Of a DNA stretch of 8,316 nt, positions 1-6,814 are shown piece by piece. Each line of letters opens with the position of its first letter. Positions within the stretch are counted from its first letter, which is position 1. A model generated the notes under the pieces. That model saw nothing but the letters and a program-made list of their open reading frames with translations, had not been told where the DNA came from and searched no databases. The position numbers and the translations under genes were made by a program. Source of the DNA: Armatimonadota bacterium (lineage in GTDB: Bacteria > Armatimonadota > Zipacnadia > Zipacnadales > FEN-943); assembly GCA_029777735.1 (NCBI GenBank), contig JAKORR010000139.1, positions 1-8,316 of the forward strand, in the 5' to 3' direction.

Positions 1-62
1 CCTGGCTGGGGAATTCGCTTTGTACCGGTGCGGGCCAGCGTGCAGGACGGACAAATCTACAC

Positions 63-70
63 GGGAAGGG
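63..70 (+). promoter_or_regulatory. Ribosome binding site deciding the amidohydrolase start
   Basis: The purine-rich run GGGAAGGG ends 6 bases before the ATG at 77. This favours that ATG over the in-frame TTG at 20, whose extra 19 residues (rich in Arg, Cys and Thr) look like untranslated leader. The protein from the ATG begins directly with the first beta strand of the domain, which agrees. Confidence 0.6.
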
Positions 71-76
71 ATCAGT

Positions 77-1678
77 ATGGCAGACATCACGTACTTTGAC
101 GCACGGTGCTATCTGGGTCGGTACCTGCAGACGGTTGAGGGCCAGCCTATCGACGAGCCTTCTCTGCTCTCGGGAATGGATCACTTTGGCATCCACGAGG
201 CTCTCGTGCTGGACAGCCTAAGCGTTGCTTCCAACCCTATGGCAGGCAACAGGCGCATCCTCGAGCGCACGGCAAACCACCCTCGCCTCCACCCGGCCTG
301 GGCAGGCTTGGTGCCCCACAGCCGCGAGTTCCCGCCACCCCGCGAGTTCGTCAGCGAGATGAAGGAATGTGGTGTCGGAGCCGTCTATCTGTTCTATCGC
401 CAGTTCGATCTTCCGCTCGACGATTGGGGCGTGGATGAGCTTCTGAGTGCGCTGGTCGAAGAGCGAGTGCCGTTGTTCTTGTGTGCCACAGACCTGCTGG
501 AACCTGGCGCTATCGACTGCACGGACTGGACCAGCGTAGTAGACCTCTGCCGCAGGTTCCCTGAGCTGCCCGTGGTCGCCACCGAGGACCGCATCTACTG
601 CAGTCAGCGTGCTCTCTATGAGGCTTTGGCAGCCTGCCCCAATCTCCGGATCGATTTGTCAGTGTTGTGGCTGCACAAACGCATCGAGTTCATCGCGCGT
701 GAGTTTGGGGCCGACCGTCTAGTGTGGGGATCTCACCTGCCTGAGCGCACGCCCGGCTCGCCGCTCATGCAGCTCAACTACTCGGACCTGTCGGAGGACG
801 AGTTGAGGAAGATTGCTGGAGGCAACATGCGGGACCTGCTGTCCTGGAATCCGAACATCCGCTTCGTGAACGACGTGGACTTTCCGGAGCCTATCGATAG
901 CCTCCACGCGACGGCGCGCGAACGGCGGTCTCTGAGGGAGGAACGCTTCTATGACTGCCACGGCCATATCGGCTGGGCTGACGCGCGTCATGTAATTAAC
1001 GACACACCAGAAGGCATCGTGAGGGAGATGGACAAGCTCGGCGTCCGCGTCTGCCTAGTGTTCGCCTTGCAGGTGCTGGGCGACGTGGGCTACGGGATGG
1101 ATGAGGTAGCAGAGATGATTCACCGCTACCCCGACCGCTTTGTGGGATTGACCCTTGTAAACCCACGCAATGGGAAGGAGACCATGCTGGCGGACCTGGA
1201 GCGGGGGCTAAGCCTTGGTATGCAGGGCGTCAAGCTCGTGTCCAACTCTTACGGTGGCTATGACGTGAACGGGCCCCTCATCGACCTGTGCGCCGAGTTT
1301 GCCCACCGGCACCGGCAGTTCATTCTCAACCACTACTGGGGCTCGGCTGACAGGCTCCTCCAGCTCTGCAGGGACTACCCAGACGCCTGCTTCATCGTCG
1401 GCCATTCCTACGACTACTTTGGCGAGGTTTTCCGGAAGGTCGACAACGTCTACCTGTGCACTTGTCCCTTCCTCGGCTGGGGACAAACAGAGCGATATAT
1501 TGACATATACGGCGCTGATCGCATCCTCTTCGGCTCAGACCTCACCGACCTCCCCATCGCTTGGGGCTTGGGGCAAATCATGTACGCCAATATCTCCGAG
1601 GCCGACAAGCGCAAGATACTGGGCGAGAACCTGCTGCGGATAATGTGCGATCGAGGTCTGACACCCAAGGGGGAGTAG
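77..1678 (+). CDS. Tandem-domain amidohydrolase (amidohydrolase 2 / ACMSD-like), N-terminal half degenerate
   Basis: A 533-residue protein made of two amidohydrolase-2-type TIM-barrel domains, about residues 1-260 and 288-525. The C-terminal domain carries the expected metal ligands: D293-C-H295-G-H297 at the first strand, H419 (ILNHYW), H443 (IVGHSY) and D488 (LFGSD). The N-terminal domain has the same fold signals but lacks them: the HxH site reads R10-C-Y12, the later His strands read LFLCATD and VVATED, and the GSD motif is GSH (H220). The duplication is plain at the domain ends, where GADRLVWGSH and SEDELRKIAGGNMRDLL match GADRILFGSD and SEADKRKILGENLLRIM. The family hydrolyses or decarboxylates small molecules using one divalent metal; the substrate is unknown. 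There is no signal peptide, so it is probably cytoplasmic. It precedes the glycan genes but is separated from them by 204 bases, so a shared role is unproven. Confidence 0.85.
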   Translation: MADITYFDARCYLGRYLQTVEGQPIDEPSLLSGMDHFGIHEALVLDSLSVASNPMAGNRRILERTANHPRLHPAWAGLVPHSREFPPPREFVSEMKECGVGAVYLFYRQFDLPLDDWGVDELLSALVEERVPLFLCATDLLEPGAIDCTDWTSVVDLCRRFPELPVVATEDRIYCSQRALYEALAACPNLRIDLSVLWLHKRIEFIAREFGADRLVWGSHLPERTPGSPLMQLNYSDLSEDELRKIAGGNMRDLLSWNPNIRFVNDVDFPEPIDSLHATARERRSLREERFYDCHGHIGWADARHVINDTPEGIVREMDKLGVRVCLVFALQVLGDVGYGMDEVAEMIHRYPDRFVGLTLVNPRNGKETMLADLERGLSLGMQGVKLVSNSYGGYDVNGPLIDLCAEFAHRHRQFILNHYWGSADRLLQLCRDYPDACFIVGHSYDYFGEVFRKVDNVYLCTCPFLGWGQTERYIDIYGADRILFGSDLTDLPIAWGLGQIMYANISEADKRKILGENLLRIMCDRGLTPKGE

Positions 1679-1882
1679 GCGATTCCAAGGCTATTCCGCC
1701 AGGCCATCACCTCAGGTAAGTCCGGCCTGCAAGCCTACGTGGGAAGGGTCTGAGAGGCTAACCAGGGGCCACCCCTCCCGAACGCTTGAGCGGACGCCCT
1801 TGACTCGGTATCATGCTCGCACCAGAGCGTCGGTGACCCCGGCGCTCGTCAACTCCCGTTTGCTTGAACAACATCTCGTCAT
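1679..1882. other. Intergenic region upstream of the export operon
   Basis: This 204-base gap has no credible ORF. It holds a short perfect inverted repeat, AGGGG-CCA-CCCCT (1764-1776), without a following T run, so it is a poor terminator for the upstream gene. The candidate promoter at 1786-1814 lies in its second half. No Shine-Dalgarno sequence is evident just before the ATG at 1883. No tRNA or riboswitch-like structure was recognised by eye. Confidence 0.6.
1786..1814 (+). promoter_or_regulatory. Candidate sigma-70 promoter of the polysaccharide export operon
   Basis: A -35-like TTGAGC (1786-1791, 4 of 6 consensus) is followed after exactly 17 bases by TATCAT (1809-1814, 5 of 6). Transcription would start near 1821 and leave a leader of about 60 bases before the ATG at 1883. 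It is the best-spaced promoter pair I found in the gap and is placed sensibly for the five-gene operon. In GC-rich DNA such matches also arise by chance. Confidence 0.4.
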
Positions 1883-2701
1883 ATGAGCCAAGATCTCTCG
1901 CCCACGAAGTTTTCACTGGCGTGGCTATGGGCCGTGACCCAGCTAGTCCGGCGTGACCTAAAGGTTCGCTACAAGAATTCTGCCCTGGGCTTTTTCTGGT
2001 CCTTCCTCAACCCTCTGATGCAGATCGTCATCCTGACGATCGTGTTCAAGTACATCATGGGATCGACTATCAAGAACTTCTCGATGGAGCTTTTCACCTG
2101 CTTCCTGCCTTGGATGTTTTTCTCGCAGGCGCTCAACGACGGCGCAGTGTGTGTGGCGAAGGACTTTCTGTTGGTGAGAAAATACGCCTTTCCGCGAATC
2201 ATCCTGCCTATCGCTAGCCTGACGTCCAACTTGGTACACCTGGGTCTGGGCTTTTTAGTACTGTTCGCGATCTTCCTGGTGTTGCCTGTGGCCTTCAACA
2301 TCTACTTTCTCTGGGTCCTGCCACTCCTTGCGATTCAGTGTTGTCTGACCCTGGGCCTGATGTTGCTGTTTGCTACACTGCACATGTACTACGAGGACAT
2401 TCGGTTCCTGCTCGGCTCTGCGATCCAATTGCTGTTCTTCCTGTGCCCCATCGTCTACACGGTGGACCAGGTCCTAACCAGCGAGAGACTGTCGGCCTTC
2501 TGGAAGGAGTTTTACCTGCTTGCCAATCCCCTGACGCCCCTGTTTATTGGCTATCGGACCGCTCTGCTGCACGGCGGCGAGTGGCCCTTGGCGGATTACT
2601 TCACGTACCTGGCGGCATCGATAGCCTGGGCCTTGGCTGTGCTCTGCCTTGGTCTGATGGTTTGGCGACGCCACCAGTGGCGGTTCCCAGAGTTGGTCTA
2701 A
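1883..2701 (+). CDS. ABC-2 type polysaccharide export permease (Wzm/KpsM-like)
   Basis: A 272-residue membrane protein, the usual size for Wzm/TagG/KpsM permeases that flip lipid-linked glycans across the inner membrane. It has the family's N-terminal cytoplasmic signature, RRDLKVRYKNSALGFFWS at residues 23-40, followed by FLNPL. Hydrophobic segments lie at about 37-58, 70-90, 107-134, 142-165, 176-194 and 240-261, consistent with six transmembrane helices. A conserved YYEDIRFLL (169-177) precedes the fifth segment, and LANPLTPLFIGYR (213-225) sits in the periplasmic part before the last helix. No strong Shine-Dalgarno precedes the ATG at 1883, but the signature begins about 20 residues in, as usual for the family, so the start is reasonable. 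Its stop overlaps the ATG of the partner ATPase by one base (TAATG), a typical permease/ATPase coupling. Exact substrate unknown. Confidence 0.9.
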   Translation: MSQDLSPTKFSLAWLWAVTQLVRRDLKVRYKNSALGFFWSFLNPLMQIVILTIVFKYIMGSTIKNFSMELFTCFLPWMFFSQALNDGAVCVAKDFLLVRKYAFPRIILPIASLTSNLVHLGLGFLVLFAIFLVLPVAFNIYFLWVLPLLAIQCCLTLGLMLLFATLHMYYEDIRFLLGSAIQLLFFLCPIVYTVDQVLTSERLSAFWKEFYLLANPLTPLFIGYRTALLHGGEWPLADYFTYLAASIAWALAVLCLGLMVWRRHQWRFPELV

Positions 2702-3450
2702 TGAGCGAAGCCGCTGTTGAAGTACGAAGTCTATCTAAAAAGTTCATTGTTCGTCACGAGCGCAGGCCAAGTGTGAAGCGTCTCTTCACGCGACTGTTGC
2801 GTCCTTTCCCCTCGAATGTGCTCTGGGCGCTTAGGGGCATCAGTCTCAGCATTGAACCAGGCCAAGCGGTGGGCCTCATCGGCGAGAATGGGTCGGGCAA
2901 GAGCACGCTACTGCGGATCGTGGCAGGGATCCTGCGTCCTACCGAGGGCTCAGTTCACGTGCGCGGCCGGGCCGGTGGCCTATTCGAGCTGGCGGCAGGC
3001 TTCCACCCGGAGCTTAGCGGGCGGGACAACATCTGGCTCAGTGGTGCTCTCATGGGCTACTCTCCCCGCCAGGTGGCCGAGCGCTTCGACACCATAGTCG
3101 AGTTCTCTGAAATGGCGGATTTCATCGACATCCCAGTAAAGAGCTACTCCTCCGGGATGGCCCTGCGGGTCGGTTTCGCCATTGCCGTCGCCTTTGAGCC
3201 CGAGGTACTGCTGGTCGACGAGGTGCTCGCTGTGGCCGACGCCCACTTCCAGCGCAAGGCCTACGGGCATCTGCGGCGTCTCCAGGAGAGAGGCACGGCG
3301 CTCATCATCGTCTCGCACGAGACGGCCGCGATACGCGGGACATGCTCGCGGGCATTGTGGCTTGATCATGGACAATTGAGGCGAGACGGCGACACCAACG
3401 AGGTCCTCGACGAGTATCTTGCTTACGCGGAACGCAACAATCATGGCTGA
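2701..3450 (+). CDS. ABC transporter ATPase for polysaccharide export (Wzt/KpsT-like, short form)
   Basis: A 249-residue nucleotide-binding subunit. Visible motifs: Walker A GENGSGKST (61-69), the Wzt-type Q-loop region ELAAGFHPELSGRDN (96-110), the ABC signature in SYSSGMALRV (148-157), Walker B EVLLVDE (168-174) with catalytic E174, and switch His H206 in IIVSHE. SYSSGM and FHPELSGRDN are characteristic of the exporter ATPases for O-antigen, teichoic acid and capsule. It ends about ten residues after NEVLDEYLAYA, so it lacks the roughly 150-200-residue C-terminal carbohydrate-binding domain of long Wzt proteins and resembles the short KpsT form. The start is the ATG at 2701, sharing one base with the permease stop; the open frame upstream of it is only a shadow of the permease. 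It powers export through the permease on the cytoplasmic face. Confidence 0.92.
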   Translation: MSEAAVEVRSLSKKFIVRHERRPSVKRLFTRLLRPFPSNVLWALRGISLSIEPGQAVGLIGENGSGKSTLLRIVAGILRPTEGSVHVRGRAGGLFELAAGFHPELSGRDNIWLSGALMGYSPRQVAERFDTIVEFSEMADFIDIPVKSYSSGMALRVGFAIAVAFEPEVLLVDEVLAVADAHFQRKAYGHLRRLQERGTALIIVSHETAAIRGTCSRALWLDHGQLRRDGDTNEVLDEYLAYAERNNHG

Positions 3451-4531
3451 GGCCGAAGTCCCACAGGAGGAGAGCGCGGCGGATCTGTGCGGTCTGCGCC
3501 TCCTCGTGCTGACTCCTTCGTACTTCCCTAGGGTCGGGGGTGTGGAGCGCCATGTGCGCTTTGTCACCCGAGAGCTTGTGAGCCGTGGCGTGGCCGTGCG
3601 GATCGCGACCCCGCGCTGGGACACCGAGACACCCGAGGCAGAGATAGTAGACGGCGTGGAGGTGCTCCGCCTCAGCCTTGACCGACGCCTGGGCGTCAAG
3701 GCTCTGGCGCCCTTGGCCGAGTGGGCGGACGCAGTGCATACGCACGATGCCTATCCCTTCCTGAAGTACTATCTGCCCTATCGCTTCCGTTGGCCCAGGA
3801 CCCCAGTATTCGTCACCTTCCACGGGTACGAGGGCTATCCGATTCCGCTGGAGGCAAAGATCCTCCGGCGCCTAGTACTCCGGCTGACGCGCGGGAGTAT
3901 CTGTGTGGGAGCCTTCATACCCAAATGGTACGGTTTTCGGTGCGACCTGGTGACACACGGAGGAGTAGACGCGCCGCCCGAGCGCCCACCGATAGGGGAC
4001 GGAGCGGTGTTCGCTGCCCGTCTCGAGCCCGACACGGGCTTAAGGCACTATCTGGAGGCCCTGCGCCTGCTGCGTGAGCAGTACGGGTTGTCCCTGCGCC
4101 TTGATGTGTGCGGCGACGGGAGCCTGCGCGGCGAGGCCGAGCAATTCGCGGCCTCGGCAGGCCTGAACGTGGTTTTCCACGGGAGCGTACCGGACGTGAT
4201 GCCCTATCTGATCCGGGCACGGTTCGCCTTTGTATCGGGCCTGCTGGCGATGCTCGAAGCTATGGCCGCTGGCAGTCTAGTGGTTGCAACCTACGACAAC
4301 CCGCTCAAGGAGGATTACCTGCGGCTGTTCCCGGGGGCGCGATACGCTGTCATCTCAGCGTCTCCTCTGGAGACCGCCGCGCAGCTTCATCGGCTGCTGC
4401 AATCGCCCGCCAAGGTGGAAAGTGTGGTGGAAGAAGCCTTCCAGTACGCCCGGGCGCAGACGTGGGCGCGCGTGGCCGATCTGTATGCGTGCCTGTACCG
4501 GTCCGTCATGGCGTGGAGGAAGAGGCGGTGA
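3443..4531 (+). CDS. GT4-like glycosyltransferase (GT-B fold)
   Basis: A 362-residue protein of normal length for the GT4 family, which transfers a sugar from a nucleotide-sugar donor to a lipid-linked or growing glycan in the cytoplasm. The N-terminal Rossmann half has LLVLTPSYFPRVGGVERHV (20-38), with the usual GG-VERH acceptor-side loop, then VHTHDAYPF (98-106) and VTFHGYEG (124-131). The C-terminal half has AVFAARLEPDTG (188-199), VCGDGSLRG (222-230) and LEAMAAG (271-277) followed by YDNPLKEDYL (284-293). The canonical EX7E motif is incomplete: E272 is present, but the first Glu position is V264 in FVSGLLAMLE. This may mark a subfamily. The chosen ATG at 3443 overlaps the ATPase end by 8 bases; a TTG at 3419 would add 8 residues and is less likely. 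Confidence 0.88.
   Translation: MAEAEVPQEESAADLCGLRLLVLTPSYFPRVGGVERHVRFVTRELVSRGVAVRIATPRWDTETPEAEIVDGVEVLRLSLDRRLGVKALAPLAEWADAVHTHDAYPFLKYYLPYRFRWPRTPVFVTFHGYEGYPIPLEAKILRRLVLRLTRGSICVGAFIPKWYGFRCDLVTHGGVDAPPERPPIGDGAVFAARLEPDTGLRHYLEALRLLREQYGLSLRLDVCGDGSLRGEAEQFAASAGLNVVFHGSVPDVMPYLIRARFAFVSGLLAMLEAMAAGSLVVATYDNPLKEDYLRLFPGARYAVISASPLETAAQLHRLLQSPAKVESVVEEAFQYARAQTWARVADLYACLYRSVMAWRKRR
4515..4520 (+). promoter_or_regulatory. Shine-Dalgarno supporting a GTG start
   Basis: GGAGGA inside the end of the GT4 gene ends 7 bases before GTG at 4528. This fixes the GT2 start at a GTG overlapping the GT4 stop (GTGA). The frame is open for 140 codons further upstream, but that stretch is an Arg/Gly-rich shadow of the GT4 gene. 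Confidence 0.75.
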
Positions 4532-5490
4532 GAACGGCGCTGGTCACCACGTGCTATCGCGAGGCGTCGGCCATCGGGGCCTTTCTGGACGCCGTGCTGG
4601 CCCAGACCCGCCGCCCAGATGAGATCATCATCGTGGACGCCGGCTCGGACGACGGCACTGTGGAGCGGATTCGAGAGCGCATCAGCGCGGGCGCGCCGGT
4701 GCGACTGATCGTTGAGCCTAGCGCGTGTCGGTCGCGTGGCCGCAACCTAGCTGTGGCCGAGAGCACTGGTGAGGTGATTGTCGTCACCGATGTGGGAGCT
4801 CTGCCGCGACGGGACTGGTTCGAGCGCATCGTGGCGCCTCTGGAGGCAGACCCGAGCATAGACGTAGTCGCGGGCTACTACGAGGCCGAGGGAGAGAGCC
4901 TGTGGGAAAGGGCGGTGGCGGCGGCTATAGTGCCGGTGGCCGATGAGGTGGACCCGGAGACCTTCCTGCCGTCGGCGCGGTCGATCGCCTTCCGTCGTGA
5001 GGTCTGGGCGCGAGTGGGCGGTTACCCGGAAGAAGCGCGGTTCAACGAAGATACGCCCTTCGATCTAGCCCTGAAAGCCCTTGGAGCGCGGTTCGTCTTT
5101 GAGCCTAGCGCGGTCGTGAGGTGGCTACCCGAGGCGTCCGTGGGGCGGCTCTTCAGGCAGTTCTTCCGTTACGCCCGGGGTGATGCTCAGTGCCGCTTGT
5201 GGTTCCGTCACTATGCGAAGGCCTATATTGGCCTGGGCCTGGGGCTGGCTATCATCGTTGCAGCGGCCCTGTGGTGGTGGCCACTACTCCTGCTTCTGCC
5301 CCTGCTTGGGGTGGCCTACTGGGCGCGGCACGCGGCGCGCGCGTACAAGCGAACCCGGAGCCTTGCCGCGGCGGCCCTGGCACCGGCGGCGAACCTGATC
5401 GTGGACTTGGCCCACCTTATCGGCTATACCCGAGGGCTACTGGATAGGCGCCATGGCAGAGCAAATGCAAATCCAACTGGAAGTCATTGA
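4528..5490 (+). CDS. Membrane-anchored GT2 family glycosyltransferase
   Basis: A 320-residue GT-A fold enzyme with a C-terminal membrane region. The family's first strand reads MRTALVTTCYREASAI, with acidic residues at IIIVDAGSDDGTVE (33-46). The divalent-metal site is VVTDVGALP (85-93), a DxG-type variant of DxD with D88. The acceptor-side ED pair is NEDTPFDLAL (173-182, E174-D175), and FFRYARGDA (212-220) stands where processive or membrane-linked GT2 proteins carry an R/QxxRW-like element. Residues about 231-266, including WWWPLLLLLPLLG, are strongly hydrophobic and long enough for two helices; 278-299 is a weaker third segment. It probably works at the inner membrane face on a lipid-linked acceptor. 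The start overlaps the GT4 stop by 4 bases, and the C-terminus overlaps the methyltransferase start by 38 bases. Sugar specificity cannot be read. Confidence 0.88.
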   Translation: MRTALVTTCYREASAIGAFLDAVLAQTRRPDEIIIVDAGSDDGTVERIRERISAGAPVRLIVEPSACRSRGRNLAVAESTGEVIVVTDVGALPRRDWFERIVAPLEADPSIDVVAGYYEAEGESLWERAVAAAIVPVADEVDPETFLPSARSIAFRREVWARVGGYPEEARFNEDTPFDLALKALGARFVFEPSAVVRWLPEASVGRLFRQFFRYARGDAQCRLWFRHYAKAYIGLGLGLAIIVAAALWWWPLLLLLPLLGVAYWARHAARAYKRTRSLAAAALAPAANLIVDLAHLIGYTRGLLDRRHGRANANPTGSH

Positions 5491-6448
5491 TTGCCCCATC
5501 TGCGGCATAGGCGAGTCGCGGGAGGTCCTGCGGGCGCGGGACCTGAAACTGTTCTGCCCGGGCGAGTTTCGGCTGGTGGCGTGCCATCGCTGCGGGCTCA
5601 TCTACATGAACCCTCGCCCGGCGGCAGCCGACATGGGACGCTACTACCCGGCACACTACTGGGCGCCGCCTCCGCCTTCCGAAGCGCCCCCGTATCTGGA
5701 CGCCGGTATGAGGCGCACGCTCGCCGCGCTGGTGCGCGACTACCCAGGCGGCCGAGTGTTAGACGTGGGCTGTGGCATCGGGCGAATCCCGGCGCTTATG
5801 CGGGAGCGCGGGCTTCAGGCCATGGGGCTTGAGCCCTACGAGCACGCCTGCCAGATCGCCCGCGAACACTACGGAGTCGAGGCAGTGAACGCTTTTCTGC
5901 GGGACGCAGACCTGCCGGAGGGCAGCTTCGACGCCGTGACAATGTTTGACGTGCTGGAGCATGTGCACGACCCCCTGGGAGACCTGCGGCAGGTGCACAG
6001 TCTACTGAGGCCCGGTGGGGCGTTGTTCGTCAAAGTGCCCAATATTGCGTCGCTGCAGGCAGAGTTATGTGGCAAGTGGTGGTATTGTCTGGACATTCCG
6101 CGGCACTTGCTGCATTTCTCACCCCGGTCGCTGCGACAAGCTTTGAAGGCGGCAGGCTTTGCGCGCGTGAACTGCGCGGCAGTGCCGGACAGCGTGGGAG
6201 CCTTGGTCTTCGAGACGACCGTGGTCTACCGTCTACGGGATTGGCTACTCGCGCGCCGGGGTGTGGAGGTGGCGCCTGCAGAGGGCCAGACGGTGGGTGA
6301 AGTGCTCGAGGGTGAGGTCTACGCCGGGGTGCCGTGGCAGGCGAAGCGGGTCTTCCGGTGGCTGGTGAGGAACGTGTTCTACGCGCCGCTGGCGGTGGAG
6401 AACCTGGTCGGCCGGTCGGTGGAGCTCCTGGCCGTGGCTCGGCGCTGA
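5453..6448 (+). CDS. Class I SAM-dependent methyltransferase with N-terminal zinc-ribbon
   Basis: A 331-residue protein. Two CxxC pairs (C14-x2-C17 and C44-x2-C47) form a probable zinc ribbon, followed by LIYMNPRP. The Methyltransf_23-type Rossmann domain begins near residue 95: motif I RVLDVGCGIGR (101-111), acidic E127 in GLEPYEHA (strand 2), motif IV-like AVTMFDVLEHV (161-171) and LLRPGGALFVKVPN (184-197). DIPRHLLHFSPRSL (214-227) is the family's His-rich post-core loop. Proteins of this architecture occur in glycan and natural-product clusters and methylate sugars or related small substrates. Here it may modify, and perhaps terminate, the exported glycan (inference). The ATG at 5453 lies 38 bases inside the GT2 gene behind a modest GGATAGG; an in-frame ATG at 5465 is a weaker alternative and would not alter any motif. 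Confidence 0.88.
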   Translation: MAEQMQIQLEVIDCPICGIGESREVLRARDLKLFCPGEFRLVACHRCGLIYMNPRPAAADMGRYYPAHYWAPPPPSEAPPYLDAGMRRTLAALVRDYPGGRVLDVGCGIGRIPALMRERGLQAMGLEPYEHACQIAREHYGVEAVNAFLRDADLPEGSFDAVTMFDVLEHVHDPLGDLRQVHSLLRPGGALFVKVPNIASLQAELCGKWWYCLDIPRHLLHFSPRSLRQALKAAGFARVNCAAVPDSVGALVFETTVVYRLRDWLLARRGVEVAPAEGQTVGEVLEGEVYAGVPWQAKRVFRWLVRNVFYAPLAVENLVGRSVELLAVARR

Positions 6449-6452
6449 CGGT

Positions 6453-6471
6453 GGTGGCGTGAGGCGCCGCC
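6453..6471 (+). terminator. Candidate operon-end hairpin
   Basis: GGTGGCG (6453-6459) and CGCCGCC (6465-6471) can form a 7-base stem with one G-U pair around a 5-base loop (TGAGG), starting 4 bases after the methyltransferase stop. The sequence after it is T-enriched (GTGTTGTATTCTGTT) but has no clean T run, so efficient intrinsic termination is uncertain. Confidence 0.35.
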
Positions 6472-6534
6472 CAGTGTTGTATTCTGTTCCGCAGTGGCGA
6501 GCGCTCTGGGGGTGGACGAAGCCGTGGAAAATGC

Positions 6535-6551
6535 GGAGGAGAGAATCCTCG
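6535..6551 (+). promoter_or_regulatory. Strong Shine-Dalgarno folded into a small hairpin before GTG
   Basis: GGAGGAGA (6535-6542) lies upstream of GTG at 6551. GAGGA (6536-6540) is also perfectly complementary to TCCTC (6546-6550), with a GAGAA loop, so the ribosome binding site could be hidden in a 5-base stem abutting the start codon. It supports a formerly real translation start for the remnant that follows. Confidence 0.4.
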
Positions 6552-6730
6552 TGACAACAGAGGACGTAGAGGCGTCTGAACTCATGGACCGATTCCTCCG
6601 GGGCCTGATCTACGAGTACCCGATCTATCCCTCGGTCGCGCTGCTGCGGTGTTGGGAGTGCGCGCTGGCAAGCCGCCTGAGCCTTGTTGCTCCACTGATA
6701 GACTTGGGGGGGCGGCCCTCGCGGATGTAG
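6551..6730 (+). pseudogene. Remnant of a SAM-dependent methyltransferase N-terminus
   Basis: A 59-residue ORF from GTG at 6551, behind the GGAGGA site, reading through MDRFLRGLIYEYPIYPS, then VALLRCWECALASRL, and ending VAPLIDLGGRPSRM. The order (helix, aromatic/proline-rich YPIYPS, an LLRCWE helix, then a hydrophobic strand ending in LIDLGG) resembles the start of small class I methyltransferases in which LDLGCGDG is the SAM-binding motif I. Here the frame goes off at a G-run (7 G/C positions from 6707) just after LGG and meets a stop. Reading other frames past the G-run does not clearly recover motif I, so the gene seems cut and altered, not merely shifted. The 366 bases between 6448 and 6815 contain nothing else I can support. 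The assignment rests on pattern recognition and could be a short unrelated ORF. Confidence 0.4.
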
Positions 6731-6814
6731 CCTGCGGGGTTGGAGCAAGCCTCCGCGGCGCTGATCGTCACGGAAGGATCTGCAGAGGCGTGACACATAA
6801 CCTGCGTCTACTGC

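Noticed and set aside
1..76. Promoter or coding sequence before the amidohydrolase
   Set aside because: Apart from the ribosome binding site, no spaced -35/-10 pair is visible. The open frame from 20 is just the leader read in frame.
1800..1805. TTGACT as a -35 box
   Set aside because: The adjacent TATCAT is only 3 bases away and nothing resembling a -10 lies 16-18 bases downstream. The TTGAGC at 1786 pairs properly with TATCAT.
2338..2700. Upstream in-frame extension of the ABC ATPase
   Set aside because: The added 121 residues overlap the permease entirely and look like a frame shadow. The family N-terminus begins at the ATG at 2701.
2980..3699. Reverse-strand open frame of 239 codons across the ATPase/GT4 boundary
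   Set aside because: It is antisense to two well-supported genes, is low-complexity Arg/Ser/Thr-rich at its start, and shows no domain. GC-rich coding DNA often leaves such frames open.
4108..4527. Upstream in-frame extension of the operon GT2
   Set aside because: It is an Arg/Gly-rich shadow of the GT4 gene. The GGAGGA site and the GTG at 4528 fit the family's N-terminus.
6245..6796. Reverse-strand open frame of 183 codons spanning the methyltransferase end and the following gap
   Set aside because: Its composition is rich in His, Arg and Pro with no recognisable motif, and most of it is the shadow of the methyltransferase.
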